Source of the DNA: SZUA-100 sp965248135
GTDB lineage: Bacteria > Pseudomonadota > Alphaproteobacteria > Rhizobiales > Rhizobiaceae
DNA: 64,000 bases
Assembly: GCA_965248135.1 (NCBI GenBank)
Contig: CBDFIN010000008.1
Location: forward strand, 1-64,000
Direction: 5' to 3'
Shown in pieces: positions 17,451 through 26,249 of this stretch (positions within the stretch are counted from its first letter, which is position 1; every line of letters begins with the position of its first letter). The notes below the pieces were generated by a model that worked only from the letters and a program-made list of their open reading frames with translations, did no database searches and had not been told where the DNA came from. Made by a program: the position numbers and the translations under genes.

Positions 17451-17822
17451 ATGAAACAGGAAAAACACACCCCTACATATAGCCCTGAATTCCGCACACG
17501 CGGCGTTCGTCTTTTCAACGATCATCGCGCAGATTACGCCAGCAATAACGCTGCCTATAAGGCGATAGCATCCAAGCTGGGCTGCTCTCCCGACAGTCTT
17601 CGCGCCTGGTGTCTTCAGGCTGAACGCGATGCTGGTAAACTGGCTGGCCCGACCAGCCAGGAGAAAGCCCGGATCAAGGAATTGGAGCGAGAAGTTCGTG
17701 AACTTCGCCAAGCCAATGAGATATTAAAGAAGGCCTCTCGCGTTGACCTTGTCACTCAGACCAATGGCGTTTTGGCGGTCAACTTTGCCCAGGCGGTGCT
17801 CGACCGCCCGTTTCGCAAATGA
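17451..17822 (+). CDS. IS3 transposase OrfA
   Basis: A protein of 123 residues with an N-terminal helix-turn-helix (AYKAIASKLGCSPDSLRAWC) and a leucine-zipper-like helix (KARIKELEREVRELRQANEI). Its stop overlaps the OrfB start as ATGA (17819-17822). In most relatives OrfA and OrfB are joined by -1 frameshifting. A stretch after LKKASR (VDLVTQTNGVLAVN) is longer than I expect for the family. Confidence 0.85.
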   Translation: MKQEKHTPTYSPEFRTRGVRLFNDHRADYASNNAAYKAIASKLGCSPDSLRAWCLQAERDAGKLAGPTSQEKARIKELEREVRELRQANEILKKASRVDLVTQTNGVLAVNFAQAVLDRPFRK

Positions 17823-18718
17823 CGAGCTTTGTTAAAGAGCATCGAGATGCTTTTGGGGTCGAGCCGATCTGCCGTGTTTTACCGATCGCCCCTTCGACAT
17901 ATTATGCCCGTCAGGCGATTGCCCGCAATCCCGATCTGGCATCTGAGCGAGCCAAATGTGATGCTCGCCATTGTGAAGATATTGAGCGTGTTTGGGATGA
18001 TAATCATCAACTTTACGGTGCCCGTAAAGTTTGGCACGGTTTACGCCGTGAGGGAAAACAAATTGCCCGTTGTAGCGTGGAGAGACTCATGAAAGTAATG
18101 AAAATACAAGGTGTTGTGCGAGGCAAGAAAGTCATCACCACCAACCCTGATGCCAGTCAGCCATGTCCAGATGACAAGGTCAATCGGGTGTTCAGCGCAC
18201 AGCGCCCAAACCAGCTGTGGGTATCTGACTTCACCTATGTATCCAGCTGGCAAGCAATGGTTTATGTGGCATTTGTCATTGATGTATTTGCTCGCAAGAT
18301 TGTCGGCTGGCGGGTATCAACTTCTATGACAACAAGCTTTGTTCTCGACGCTCTGAACCAGGCTATATGTCAGCGCGGTCCGAATGGTGGATTAATCCAC
18401 CATTCGGATCGCGGCAGTCAATATCTGTCGATCAAATACACCGAACGGCTAGTAGAGGCCGGGATCGATCCATCTGTTGGCAGTGTCGGTGACAGCTATG
18501 ACAACGCCATGGCAGAAAGCATAATTGGCCTGTTCAAGACCGAAGTCATCAAGCAATCAGGGCCGTGGAAATCTGTTGACCAGGTCGAATGGGAAACCCT
18601 GAAATGGGTCGACTGGTACAACAATCAGCGCTTGCTCGAACCAATCGGATACATCACGCCCAATGAAGCAGAGGAAAATTATTATGAAGACTTGAAAACC
18701 ATACAAAAAGCAGCTTAA
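17819..18718 (+). CDS. IS3 transposase OrfB (DDE integrase)
   Basis: A protein of 299 residues with the retroviral-type integrase core: Asp in LWVSDFTYV, Asp in IHHSDRGSQY and Glu in NAMAESIIGLFKTE. The HTH_21 region (YGARKVWHGLRREGKQIARC) precedes it. The frame is intact, so the element may still be active. Confidence 0.92.
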   Translation: MTSFVKEHRDAFGVEPICRVLPIAPSTYYARQAIARNPDLASERAKCDARHCEDIERVWDDNHQLYGARKVWHGLRREGKQIARCSVERLMKVMKIQGVVRGKKVITTNPDASQPCPDDKVNRVFSAQRPNQLWVSDFTYVSSWQAMVYVAFVIDVFARKIVGWRVSTSMTTSFVLDALNQAICQRGPNGGLIHHSDRGSQYLSIKYTERLVEAGIDPSVGSVGDSYDNAMAESIIGLFKTEVIKQSGPWKSVDQVEWETLKWVDWYNNQRLLEPIGYITPNEAEENYYEDLKTIQKAA

Positions 18719-20687
18719 GATTTGAACCAATTACTCTCCGATAAACACGGGGCGGTTCAAAAACCCCCATTCGCTTTACTGCTAAGTTTGAAGCTGGAAC
18801 GAGAGAGAATGAAGAGATTGACCAGTCTATTTGCCGTCATTTGATACGGTTTGGTTTCTTTAGGTAATGGGTTACTATTCTCGTAGTGCAATATTTAAAT
18901 TTAGGCGACCACAATTTCTTGAGTTCGATTTGCAAAATGTGTGGCAGTTACTACCCTTGAAATATGCATGAAAAAAATGAGGAACCACCGCTAAGGGTAG
19001 CATTCTACATCCGGGTATCCAGTGAGGAGCAAGTGAAGAAGGGATACGGTATTGAGTACCAGACTCAAGACCTGCTTGATTTAGTGCAGCATAAATCTAG
19101 GCATAACAACTGGATCACTGATCCCAAATGGCACTTCACCGATCCCGGATGTACCGGAACCGATCTCAACCGCCCTGCCTACCAGAAGATGATGGAGCAA
19201 GCAAAAAAAGGGGCATTTGATCTGATTGCCGTCTGGAAAATTGATCGCTTATCCCGTGATCTTTCGCATCTGCTCAAGACCTTTGAACAACTGAAGCAGT
19301 TCGGAGTCAGCTTCTATTCCCTCAAAGAGAATGTGGATTTTTCAGGGCCTATCGGGCGTCTGACATTCCAGATTTTTGGAGCTTTGGCGGAATTTGAACG
19401 AGAAACCATACGTGCCCGATCAGCAGAGGGCAGATTAGCGGCCGCCAGGGCTGGGAAATACACCGGTGGAAATATTCCTTACGGCTATGACCGACAAAAA
19501 TCACCTGACAAAGGAAGTGAGCTGGTTCTGGTTTACAACGAAGCCAAGTGGGTCAAGCAGATGTTTGACTGGTTCGTTTACGACCGGATTAATTACTTGC
19601 AGATCGCGGCTCGGCTCAATGATCTGGATTTGCCAAAGGGAATCGGCGCCAAAATCAAAGGCAAGAAAACAAAGTGGAATGACCACGCCATCAAGAAGAT
19701 GCTGACCAACCCCACCTATGTCGGAGCTCGTCAGGAAAACATCACTGACAGCGATGGTGATATACAGAAAGTTGTCGTTCCCACGCCACGAATTATCGAT
19801 GATGTAACGTTCTTCCAATCTCAGAATATTGTCCGTGAAATTGAGTCCGACACCCTCAATCGCGGTGGCGGAAAGAAATATATGTTATCCCGCCTGATCA
19901 CAGACATCACCACGGGTCGGAATTTCGTGGGGTACACCCGCCAAAACGGATCATATGGCTATCGCCGAAAGAGCTTTATGGATTCAGATGGCATAAAACA
20001 CCGCAATCAGGATATTCCGGCGGCGGCATTAGAAGACTATGTTTGGGAACTGATCCTTCTAGCAATTGACAAACCAGAAGACTTCTACCGACTGTACCAA
20101 CGCCAAAATATGGATGATACGGAACTCACTCGTCTCAAAGAAACTGCAGACTTGCTTCAACAAAGAATAGACCAGCTAAAACGCAAGGCGTTCAAGGTCA
20201 ATGACAGCTTCTTTGAAGGGCAAATTGCACAAACCGACCGAGATAATCACATCCAACAGATAGATCGCTCTATAGGCAAAGCTGAAAAGGAGTTGGTGCA
20301 GACCGAGCAACTAATATCTCAACTGGCAGAACAGCTAACATCGCAAAAAGCGATTGAATATTTCGCCAAGAATTTTGAGAAAAATATCGAACAATTGACC
20401 TATGAGCAGAAATGCCTGCTGGTCAAAATCTGCGTCAAGAAAGTGGAAGTCCAAGACGCAGAGGATGAACTGAAAATCACCGTTTTCTTTGCATTCGTCC
20501 AACCAAATCTACCCAAAAACCAAGGTGTGGTCGAACCCGAAAACGTGCTCTCAGTCACCAATAAGGATAATCTTGACGGATCATCCCAACTTCATGGTGC
20601 CGAACTTGGGAAAGGTTACATGTGGTTACAAGGTCAGAATGCTGTTCTAGTACCTCTGCACAGAGATTATGACTCTTTGAATCGAGA

Positions 20688-21799
20688 TCATATTTGTCTT
20701 TCGGGTTTGGGATATGCGCGGTCCATTTTTGTTCTGGCTTTTTCTGCAGTGAACATCCATTTGATTTCTGCGCCACTCTGGTTGCGTTGGTGCTCCCAGG
20801 CGGCGATTTCACTGATCCGCCTGTTCAGGCATTGGCCACGCAAAACACCGATTTCGATTTCCACCATGTTGAGCCAACTGGCGTGCTTGGGGGTGAAGTG
20901 GAACTGCAGTTGTTTGAGCACCCGTCTGGCCTCGGCAGCGGGGAAAGCCTTGTAAAGCGATGCCGGGCTGTGGGTTGACAAATTATCGAGTACAACACGG
21001 ATTTTCGAGGCCTTGGGGAAGTGAATGTCTGTGAGATCACGCATGCAGATGGCAAAATCCACAGCCGTGCGCCGCTCGGTGACCTTCACCTTGCGCCAGG
21101 GCTGATGAACATCAAGGAAGACAAACAGATTGGCCGTACCATTCGCCGGTATTCGCAGTCGTAGCGTTCGTGCTGGCCAGGTTTGGCCGGGATTGGCTGG
21201 CGCACTTCGCCGATCAGCTGGGTCGGGCTTTCATCGAAGCAAATCACTGGCTGGTCAGGGTCGGCTGCGGTGGCATACAAATCCAGAACATCTTCCATGG
21301 CCGCGACATAGGCGGCATCAACCTTGGGGATACACCACATGTTCTTGCGCCAGGGTTTCAGATCGTTCTCAGCCAGCCGCCGACGTACAGTTTCGCGTGA
21401 CAGGCTGTCATGTTCTGTCAACTCAACCAACGCCTCGCTGAGGAGTTCCAGTGTCCAGCGCCTGCGTCCCACAGGTGCTGTCGAGCAGGCGGTGGCAATC
21501 AGAAGGGCTTCCTGCCTGCCGGTGAGCTTGCGTTTTGCGCCGGGGCGCGGTTGCTCGGCCAGCGCATGTTCCAGATTACCTTCAACAAAATGCCGCTTGG
21601 TGCGGGTGACTGTGGAGCCGCCAACCACCACCCGCATGGCAATCTCATCATCGCTGGCACCGCTGTCGGCGGCCAATAATATCTGCGCCCGTTTCAGTTT
21701 GCGGGCCGGATGTTTACCCCCACTCAACAAGGTGGTTAATTCGCTACGTTCGGATTGGCTTAATTCAACGCGGTATCGTATATTCATTAGGTTCTCCAT
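20688..21799 (-). pseudogene. IS630 transposase, frameshifted
   Basis: The first frame (21086-21799) has the N-terminal helix-turn-helix (ASDDEIAMRVVVGGSTVTRT) and VICFDESPTQLIGEVRQPIP with the first Asp. The second (20688-21089 and a little upstream) has VRVVLDNLSTHSPA with the next Asp and HFTPKHASWLNMVEIEIGVL with the last acidic residue. A one-base deletion near 21150 (CEYRR to NGTANLFVFL) separates them; no A-run is present there, so it is more likely a mutation than programmed. Confidence 0.85.
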
Positions 21800-21815
21800 T
21801 TGGTTGGATAGCCTG

Positions 21816-22111
21816 ATGAATCAAAAAAACACTTTCGCAAACGCTGTTGATCACCGCGGCAGTGAGAAAAATTCACCCCCAAACAGGGCCAGTACCTGGC
21901 CTTTATCCACGCTTATACGCAGATAAATCGTTATGCTCCCGCCGAGGTCGACATGCAGCGATATTTTCAGGTCACACCACCATCCGTCCATCAAATGCTC
22001 ATCACACTGGAGCGAGCAGGATTGATAAAAAAACAGCCCGGAATTGCAAGGAGCATAAAATTGCAGATCGACCAGGAAAAACTTCCCATGCTAAAACAGG
22101 AACAGCATTAA
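21816..22111 (+). pseudogene. LexA-like helix-turn-helix passenger of the IS630
   Basis: From ATG 21816 the frame reads MNQKNTFANAVDHRGSEK, then breaks at five A residues (21867-21871). The next frame gives FTPKQGQYLAFIHAYTQINR and APAEVDMQRYFQVTPPSVHQ, then MLITLERAGLIKKQPGIARS, ending with TAA at 22109. This is a LexA N-terminal/winged-helix DNA-binding domain of about 98 residues without a protease part. A sixth A would restore one frame. It is divergent from the transposase and inside the terminal repeats, so it moves with the element and could repress its transposase. Confidence 0.7.
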
Positions 22112-22238
22112 TCCAAACCGTCATAACCTCTGTGCAGAGATACTAGTGGGTATATCTGGAAAGCGTTTTCGAATACCTGAAACCGGTAAGGTTTATTTTC
22201 AAACCACCGCCGGAACGACAGCACAAGCAGCTATTTAG

Positions 22239-22531
22239 CTTATACTGACTCTTTTCAGTTTTCATTCCTTTGGAAAATCCGCCGGAGGCAAGCTCAACAT
22301 TCCTTCGGAGCCAACAATTTCAGAAATATCGTCTCAAGCACACGTTAGACACCCGAAGGGGAGAAACATCGTGGAGCAGGCTTTAGCCTTGCCGGAGTGT
22401 ACGAGATGATAGAATAACTTTTTAGATTCCAACGCTTTTGATTTTACCGGCATCAGCACATTAATTGCTGTCGCATCCAGATTTATCGACTAGTAGCTCA
22501 TAGCAATGTATTAGAGAAATAAAACCGTTTG
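22239..22531. other. gene-free spacer between serine recombinase and leader L3
   Basis: About 290 bases without a recognisable frame. It contains the phrases GCCGGAGGCAAGCTC and CCGAAGGGGAGAAACATCG, but no strong repeat shared with other parts of the window was found. Confidence 0.4.
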
Positions 22532-22648
22532 GAACCTACCCGACGCACAATAAATTCAAGGATTTGCCCCTCTGGGTTCCTCCATTGAATTTTTTGCTTA
22601 ATCGACGGATAACAGCTCGACGTGTTCGTATTTCCTAATCCATTTAAC
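22532..22648 (+). promoter_or_regulatory. structured leader L3, candidate ssDNA promoter
   Basis: The middle stem AAATTCAA/TTGAATTT (22552-22559, 22585-22592) is perfect and differs from L2 by a paired change. The inner loop is shorter (GCCCCTCTGGGT). The outer stem (ACCCGACG with CGACGGAT) is weak. The tail CGTATTTCCTAATCCATTTA leads to the next start. Confidence 0.55.
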
Positions 22649-23026
22649 ATGGCTACGCGCTCAACAATTACCGTTATCGATCAGGATGATGCCTTTCATA
22701 TTTATCGCCACTGGGATGGTTATCCCTCTGCTGTAGTGCCGGATTTGAAAAAATCTCTACCTTATGCATGGCCTTTACCTCGGTTTGAAGCCGGAGACAT
22801 CGCTGCTGCTATTGTTTGCGGCATGAAATCAAAAAGAGGCGGTAACATCTACCTCACCCAGGATGCAGCAAATCATTGGGATCGTGAATTCCATTATGAC
22901 GTGCTTGGAGTGAAAAACCATCAGTGGATCATTCGTGTCACCGAGACAAGAAGCTTGTCAGGCACTTTAGAAGTGCTTTACGAAGGCGGTTTAGATCAAG
23001 CTTTGAAAATAAACTGGTGTGACTGA
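22649..23026 (+). CDS. small conserved protein of mobile elements
   Basis: A protein of 125 residues from ATG 22649 (MATRSTITVIDQDDAFHIYR). It has HWDGYPSAVVPDLKKSLPYA and EAGDIAAAIVCGMKSKRGGN, then IYLTQDAANHWDREFHYDVL. From memory, similar short proteins occur on plasmids, prophages and integrative elements, without a known function. It stands behind leader L3, like the ArdC-like gene behind L2. It ends 18 bases from the 3' end of the integrase, which runs toward it. Confidence 0.65.
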   Translation: MATRSTITVIDQDDAFHIYRHWDGYPSAVVPDLKKSLPYAWPLPRFEAGDIAAAIVCGMKSKRGGNIYLTQDAANHWDREFHYDVLGVKNHQWIIRVTETRSLSGTLEVLYEGGLDQALKINWCD

Positions 23027-23044
23027 ATATCAGTAACCGCAAGC

Positions 23045-24211
23045 CTAAAACTTGATATTTTGAGTTTTAGGTTTCCGCACATTAATCGCTGCCGCATCCA
23101 GGCTGTTTTTGAGATGCACGGCATAATGCTTCTCGATCATTTCCACACTGGTGCGGCAGTTTTTGGCGATCTGGTAAATATCGGCACCTTCCAGAAGCCG
23201 GAATGAGATATAGCTGTGTCTAAGAGAATAGAGGGTTCGTCGGTTTCCTTGCCGGTCGAACTTCAAATCAAGCGCTTCCAATACCTCATTGAACTGTTTG
23301 TAATGATCAGTCGGAAAGAGACGGTCGGTCGGTTCCGGCTGATTTCTTTTTACCAATCTCTCAAAAGGCCGAACAGCACCGGTGGTGCTTTTGCAGTATC
23401 CCACACCGCGTTTACCGCGGACTTGAATTTCGAGAATCGTCTCGCCGGTGGCGTCATCTTCAACGATCTCGATATCCCGGTATTCAAGCCAGTTAGCCTC
23501 ATCAGGTCGAATACCGGTATTGGCCATGAATAGCACTTTGTCGTGAAGGTTTGCCCAGACATGCCCATACTGATGGTCTTTTTTCTCTCGGGCTTTCTTT
23601 CGAGTGGTCTCATATAGCAGCTTGTATTCTTCCCAGGAAAACCACGCACGATGAACCACTTTATTTGAAGCACGGTATGGTTCAGAGAGGTCTGGTAGAT
23701 GCTGAAGCCACCGGTGCCTCACGGCGGTTTTCATCACTAGCCGTAGCGTTACCATCTCATGATGGAGTGTGCTTCTGGAGGGAACCTTTTTTCCTTCTTC
23801 CTGTCTAAGCCGATGAATTCGGTAATCCTGTACCGTGCCAGACGTAATGGTTGAAAGCCCCATTTTTCCAAAAAACGGAACAAGGTACTTATCCACCCGC
23901 CGGTAGTGATCTTTTACCCAAACGGTATTACGTTCACCTTCTGTGAGAACTTCATATTCAAGCTTGAAGCGTTCGGCAGCATGCTTGAAGGTTTTCTCTG
24001 TCAGTAGTTCACCTCGACGATTTTTATCCCGGAGTGTGAAAAACCAATCTTCGGCGAAATCCTTAGCCATTGCCAAGCTTTCTTCCTTGGTGCTTACCCG
24101 ATGATTTTTGCCAGAAAGATAGACCGAACATTGCCAAATTGGGCTTTTGGTTCGCTTATAAACGTGGACTTTACCTCCAAGAATCGAATGTTTTTCGGTC
24201 ATGGCCGACAA
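23045..24211 (-). CDS. int: tyrosine recombinase (integrase)
   Basis: A protein of 388 residues. An N-terminal arm-binding part and a core-binding SAM-like domain (TFKHAAERFKLEYEVLTEGE, VDKYLVPFFGKMGLSTITSG) precede the catalytic domain. Catalytic residues visible: Arg in MANTGIRPDEANWLEY, the LYSLRHSYISFRLLEG block with Arg-His, and Tyr in MIEKHYAVHLKNS. It lies 132 bases from the 3' end of tRNA-Ser, the usual arrangement for an enzyme that integrates at that gene. The start is ATG 24211; ATG 24202 (MTEKHSILGG) is an alternative. Confidence 0.92.
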   Translation of the reverse strand: MSAMTEKHSILGGKVHVYKRTKSPIWQCSVYLSGKNHRVSTKEESLAMAKDFAEDWFFTLRDKNRRGELLTEKTFKHAAERFKLEYEVLTEGERNTVWVKDHYRRVDKYLVPFFGKMGLSTITSGTVQDYRIHRLRQEEGKKVPSRSTLHHEMVTLRLVMKTAVRHRWLQHLPDLSEPYRASNKVVHRAWFSWEEYKLLYETTRKKAREKKDHQYGHVWANLHDKVLFMANTGIRPDEANWLEYRDIEIVEDDATGETILEIQVRGKRGVGYCKSTTGAVRPFERLVKRNQPEPTDRLFPTDHYKQFNEVLEALDLKFDRQGNRRTLYSLRHSYISFRLLEGADIYQIAKNCRTSVEMIEKHYAVHLKNSLDAAAINVRKPKTQNIKF

Positions 24212-24343
24212 TCCTTAAAATTTGCAAATTTGTGTAAGGGGTGTGTAAGTCTAAATGAGTGGATTTGGCTTGTCCAGAGCCTTGAACTTAGCTTCATGAA
24301 AGCCAATTAATTACCAATAAAATCAAATAGTTATGAAACAAAA

Positions 24344-24433
24344 TGGCGGAGAGACAGGGATTCGAACCCTGGGAACTGTTGCCAGCTCAACGGTTTTCGA
24401 GACCGCCCCGTTCGACCACTCCGGCACCTCTCC
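24344..24433 (-). tRNA. tRNA-Ser(CGA)
   Basis: Read on the minus strand, it starts GGAGAGGTGCCGGAGTGGTC, has the anticodon loop CTCGAAA (anticodon CGA, codon UCG), a long variable arm (GTTGAGCTGGCAACAGTTCC), the T-arm GGGTTCGAATCCC and an encoded CCA end. The acceptor arms GGAGAGG and TCTCTCC pair. The 90-base length fits the class II serine type. The 3' end faces the integrase and is the likely attachment site of the element. Confidence 0.95.
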
Positions 24434-24922
24434 GCTCAGGTGGTATTGTGCAAAATCCACCAACGCCTCAAATAGCCTGATCAAGCAGGCAAAACAAGAC
24501 GGCCATGCTGCTATTTATTTGCTGCTCTGCTGCTGGTCGATGCCGGTCTTGCAGAATTCTTGCCACCTGACGGAATAATTTTGAAGCGAGAAACAGCACA
24601 CATTTTCCCATTATTTCATTCAATTTTCGTGCTGCTTTCCCGAAAATGTACTTCAAAAACTGCAGGTTTTGTCGCGTTCAAAATATTGTCAGGTGGTAAG
24701 TGCAGAAGTACACGGCGATCGCTTGAAAGAGAAATTATCCACGCGGCGCCCGAATGGAGGGATTTTTCAAAGAAAAATCTCGGGAATTCGGGTCAGCGCT
24801 GAGCATTGCTCATGTGAGGACGGTGATTGAGGCGCTGAAAGCGCCGCAAAGAAGCGCCCGCAGCGGAGCGAACTAAAAAAATACGTGCAAATCGCTTTCA
24901 AGCGATTGCCGTGGGTTGTTGA
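24434..24922. other. gene-free stretch between tRNA-Ser and ISAs1 copy 2
   Basis: No frame here resembles a known protein. A 9-base pair CCACCTGAC and GTCAGGTGG about 120 bases apart is the only inverted repeat noticed, along with GC-rich short repeats near 24830 (AGGCGCTGAAAGCGCC). It probably marks the old chromosomal flank of the attachment site. Confidence 0.4.
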
Positions 24923-26115
24923 CAGGGGAATCGCATTTGGGGTTTGACAAATATGCCTGAATAGATTCTTGAGGTTCCATCACGATATGGAGCCTCAAGA
25001 TGTCAACAATCATAAGCTATTTCAATGATATAGACGATCCACGCACGGGCAATGCCTGCCGTCACAAGTTTTGTGACATCATGACAATCAGCCTTTTATG
25101 TGCCTTGTGTGGCGGCGAAACTGCGGTGGATATGGCCGATTTTGGCCATGCGAAGGAAGAATTTCTGCGCGATTTTCTCGAATTGCCGAATGGCACGCCG
25201 TGTCACGACACGTTTTCACGGCTGTTTCGGTTGCTTAAGCCCGCAAGCTTTCAACGCCTGTTTGAGAAGTTCCGTGCTGATTTTGCCCAGGCACGCGATG
25301 CCCAACCCGCCATCGCCATTGACGGCAAAGAGATGCGTCGCACCTTTGACAGGGCCGCCAATCAATCCGGCCTGAACGTGGTGACCGCCTTTGCGCATGG
25401 GGCTCGTTTGAGCCTCGGTATTATCGAAAGTGCCAAGGGTGGTGGCGAGATTTTGGCCCTACGTGAGTTGATCAAAATGCTCGACATCAAGGGCATGACG
25501 ATCACTGCTGACGCGCTGCATTGCCAACGCGAGACCTGTGAGTTGATCGTGCGTGAAGGCGGCGATTACTGTGTGCAACTGAAGGGCAATCAGGGCGATA
25601 TGCAGGCGGATGTGCGGGCCTTCATTGATGATCAAGAGACTGATTATATTGACGAATATATCTCAACTGACGCCAACCATGGCCGCATTGAAGAGCGATG
25701 TTACCATGTCTACAGCACTACGCAATATCTTGACGACACACACAAATGGCCAAGCCTCAAGACCTTCGTCCATGTCACTTCAACACGTGAAATGAACGGA
25801 AAATCAAGCCGCTGCGAACGCGTTTATCTCATGTCAAAACCCCCACAAGCGCAGGAAGCTGCAACCATTATTCGGGGGCATTGGCAAATTGAAAACAGCC
25901 TTCACTGGTCGCTTGATGTCATTATGAATGATGATCTCCATCGCGCTCGCAAAGACAACGCACCGATCAATTTTGCAGCCCTCAGACGTATCGCACTAAA
26001 CATCATAAAGGCAAATCAGGACAAGGGATCAAACCGCGTAAAATTCAAACGCGCTGGCTGGAATGATGATTTCCTGCTTTCACTCCTAAACAACTTTTGA
26101 AATGCGATTGCCCTG
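24923..26115 (+). mobile_element. ISAs1-family insertion sequence, copy 2, complete
   Basis: It has the same 1193-base length and 16-base ends as copy 1 (CAGGGGAATCGCATTT at the left). A perfect 10-base target duplication, GGGTTGTTGA, flanks it (24913-24922 and 26116-26125). It is inverted relative to copy 1, about 21 kb away, so recombination between them would invert the intervening DNA, including the integrated element. Confidence 0.95.
25000..26100 (+). CDS. ISAs1-family transposase, copy 2
   Basis: The translation of 366 residues is identical to that at 2446-3546, with the same DDE positions (AIDGKEMRR, ITADALHCQ, HWQIENSLHW). The identity supports recent transposition within this genome. 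Confidence 0.95.
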   Translation: MSTIISYFNDIDDPRTGNACRHKFCDIMTISLLCALCGGETAVDMADFGHAKEEFLRDFLELPNGTPCHDTFSRLFRLLKPASFQRLFEKFRADFAQARDAQPAIAIDGKEMRRTFDRAANQSGLNVVTAFAHGARLSLGIIESAKGGGEILALRELIKMLDIKGMTITADALHCQRETCELIVREGGDYCVQLKGNQGDMQADVRAFIDDQETDYIDEYISTDANHGRIEERCYHVYSTTQYLDDTHKWPSLKTFVHVTSTREMNGKSSRCERVYLMSKPPQAQEAATIIRGHWQIENSLHWSLDVIMNDDLHRARKDNAPINFAALRRIALNIIKANQDKGSNRVKFKRAGWNDDFLLSLLNNF

Positions 26116-26249
26116 GGGTTGTTGAGCTATATGTGGACATTTCGTCATTATTTGGGGCATATTCACGCTTGGTTTATCTTAAGGCCGCATTGTGGCCGTG
26201 TTGGTACACTTTTAGTGGCGCTTACCCGATGTAATCACCGAGGCTGGAT

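Larger units (their letters stand above)
17401..18759 (+). mobile_element. IS3-family insertion sequence, complete
   Basis: The 1359-base element has terminal repeats TGAACCGCCCTGTGTTTACC at the left and the complement of TGAACCGCCCCGTGTTTATC at the right. Flanks share AAAA, consistent with the 3-4 base duplication of IS3. It holds the usual two overlapping frames. Confidence 0.92.
17334..18844 (+). pseudogene. small open frame interrupted by the IS3 element
   Basis: A frame starting at ATG 17334 (MEPVQTEWALASQIMTRFCL) is cut at 17400 by the IS3. If the IS and a three-base duplication (AAA) are removed, it continues from about 18763 as PPFALLLSLKLERERMKRLT and stops at 18844, giving 52 residues. 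With a four-base duplication it would end after six more residues. It is unrecognised and may not be real. Confidence 0.3.
20650..22143 (-). mobile_element. IS630-family element with a regulatory passenger gene
   Basis: The 26-base terminal repeats begin GTACCTCTGCACAGAG at the left; the right is the complement of GTATCTCTGCACAGAG. TA is duplicated at 20648-20649 and 22144-22145. It holds an IS630 transposase on the minus strand and a divergent helix-turn-helix frame on the plus strand. The insertion splits the serine recombinase gene. Confidence 0.9.
18964..22238 (+). pseudogene. large serine recombinase split by IS630
   Basis: The first part (18964-20649) encodes 562 residues. The resolvase domain has the catalytic Ser in VAFYIRVSSEEQ and the Arg motif WKIDRLSRDLSHL, then AEFERETIRARSAEGRLAAA, a recombinase domain (IPYGYDRQKSPDKG to LTNPTYVGAR) and a coiled coil. 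IS630 inserted at TA (20648-20649). Removing it and one TA joins codon CTA to GTG at 22146 in frame, adding VGISGKRFRIPETGKVYFQT and ten more residues before TAG at 22238. The full protein would be 592 residues. The usual cysteine zinc ribbon is not seen. The truncated form keeps the catalytic domain and most of the rest, so loss of function is not certain. Confidence 0.82.
8219..24343. mobile_element. degraded integrative conjugative-type element at tRNA-Ser
   Basis: The right edge is the tRNA-Ser(CGA) gene, with a tyrosine integrase next to its 3' end. The interior carries an ArdC-like gene, a VirD4/TraG ATPase remnant, a replication-relaxation protein and a large serine recombinase, a conjugative gene set. 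It is visibly AT-richer than the chromosome after 26 kb. The left attachment site, which should repeat the 3' end of the tRNA gene, is not found in the window, so the left limit given here is only the edge of IS21 copy A. Several essential genes are truncated by insertion sequences, so it is unlikely to move itself. Confidence 0.65.

Noticed and set aside
24560..24802. Open frame of 80 residues after tRNA-Ser
   Set aside because: It has no family resemblance, no ribosome site and an uneven composition; probably chance.
2431..26115. Composite transposon formed by the two ISAs1 copies
   Set aside because: Each copy has its own perfect 10-base target duplication, so they arrived separately.
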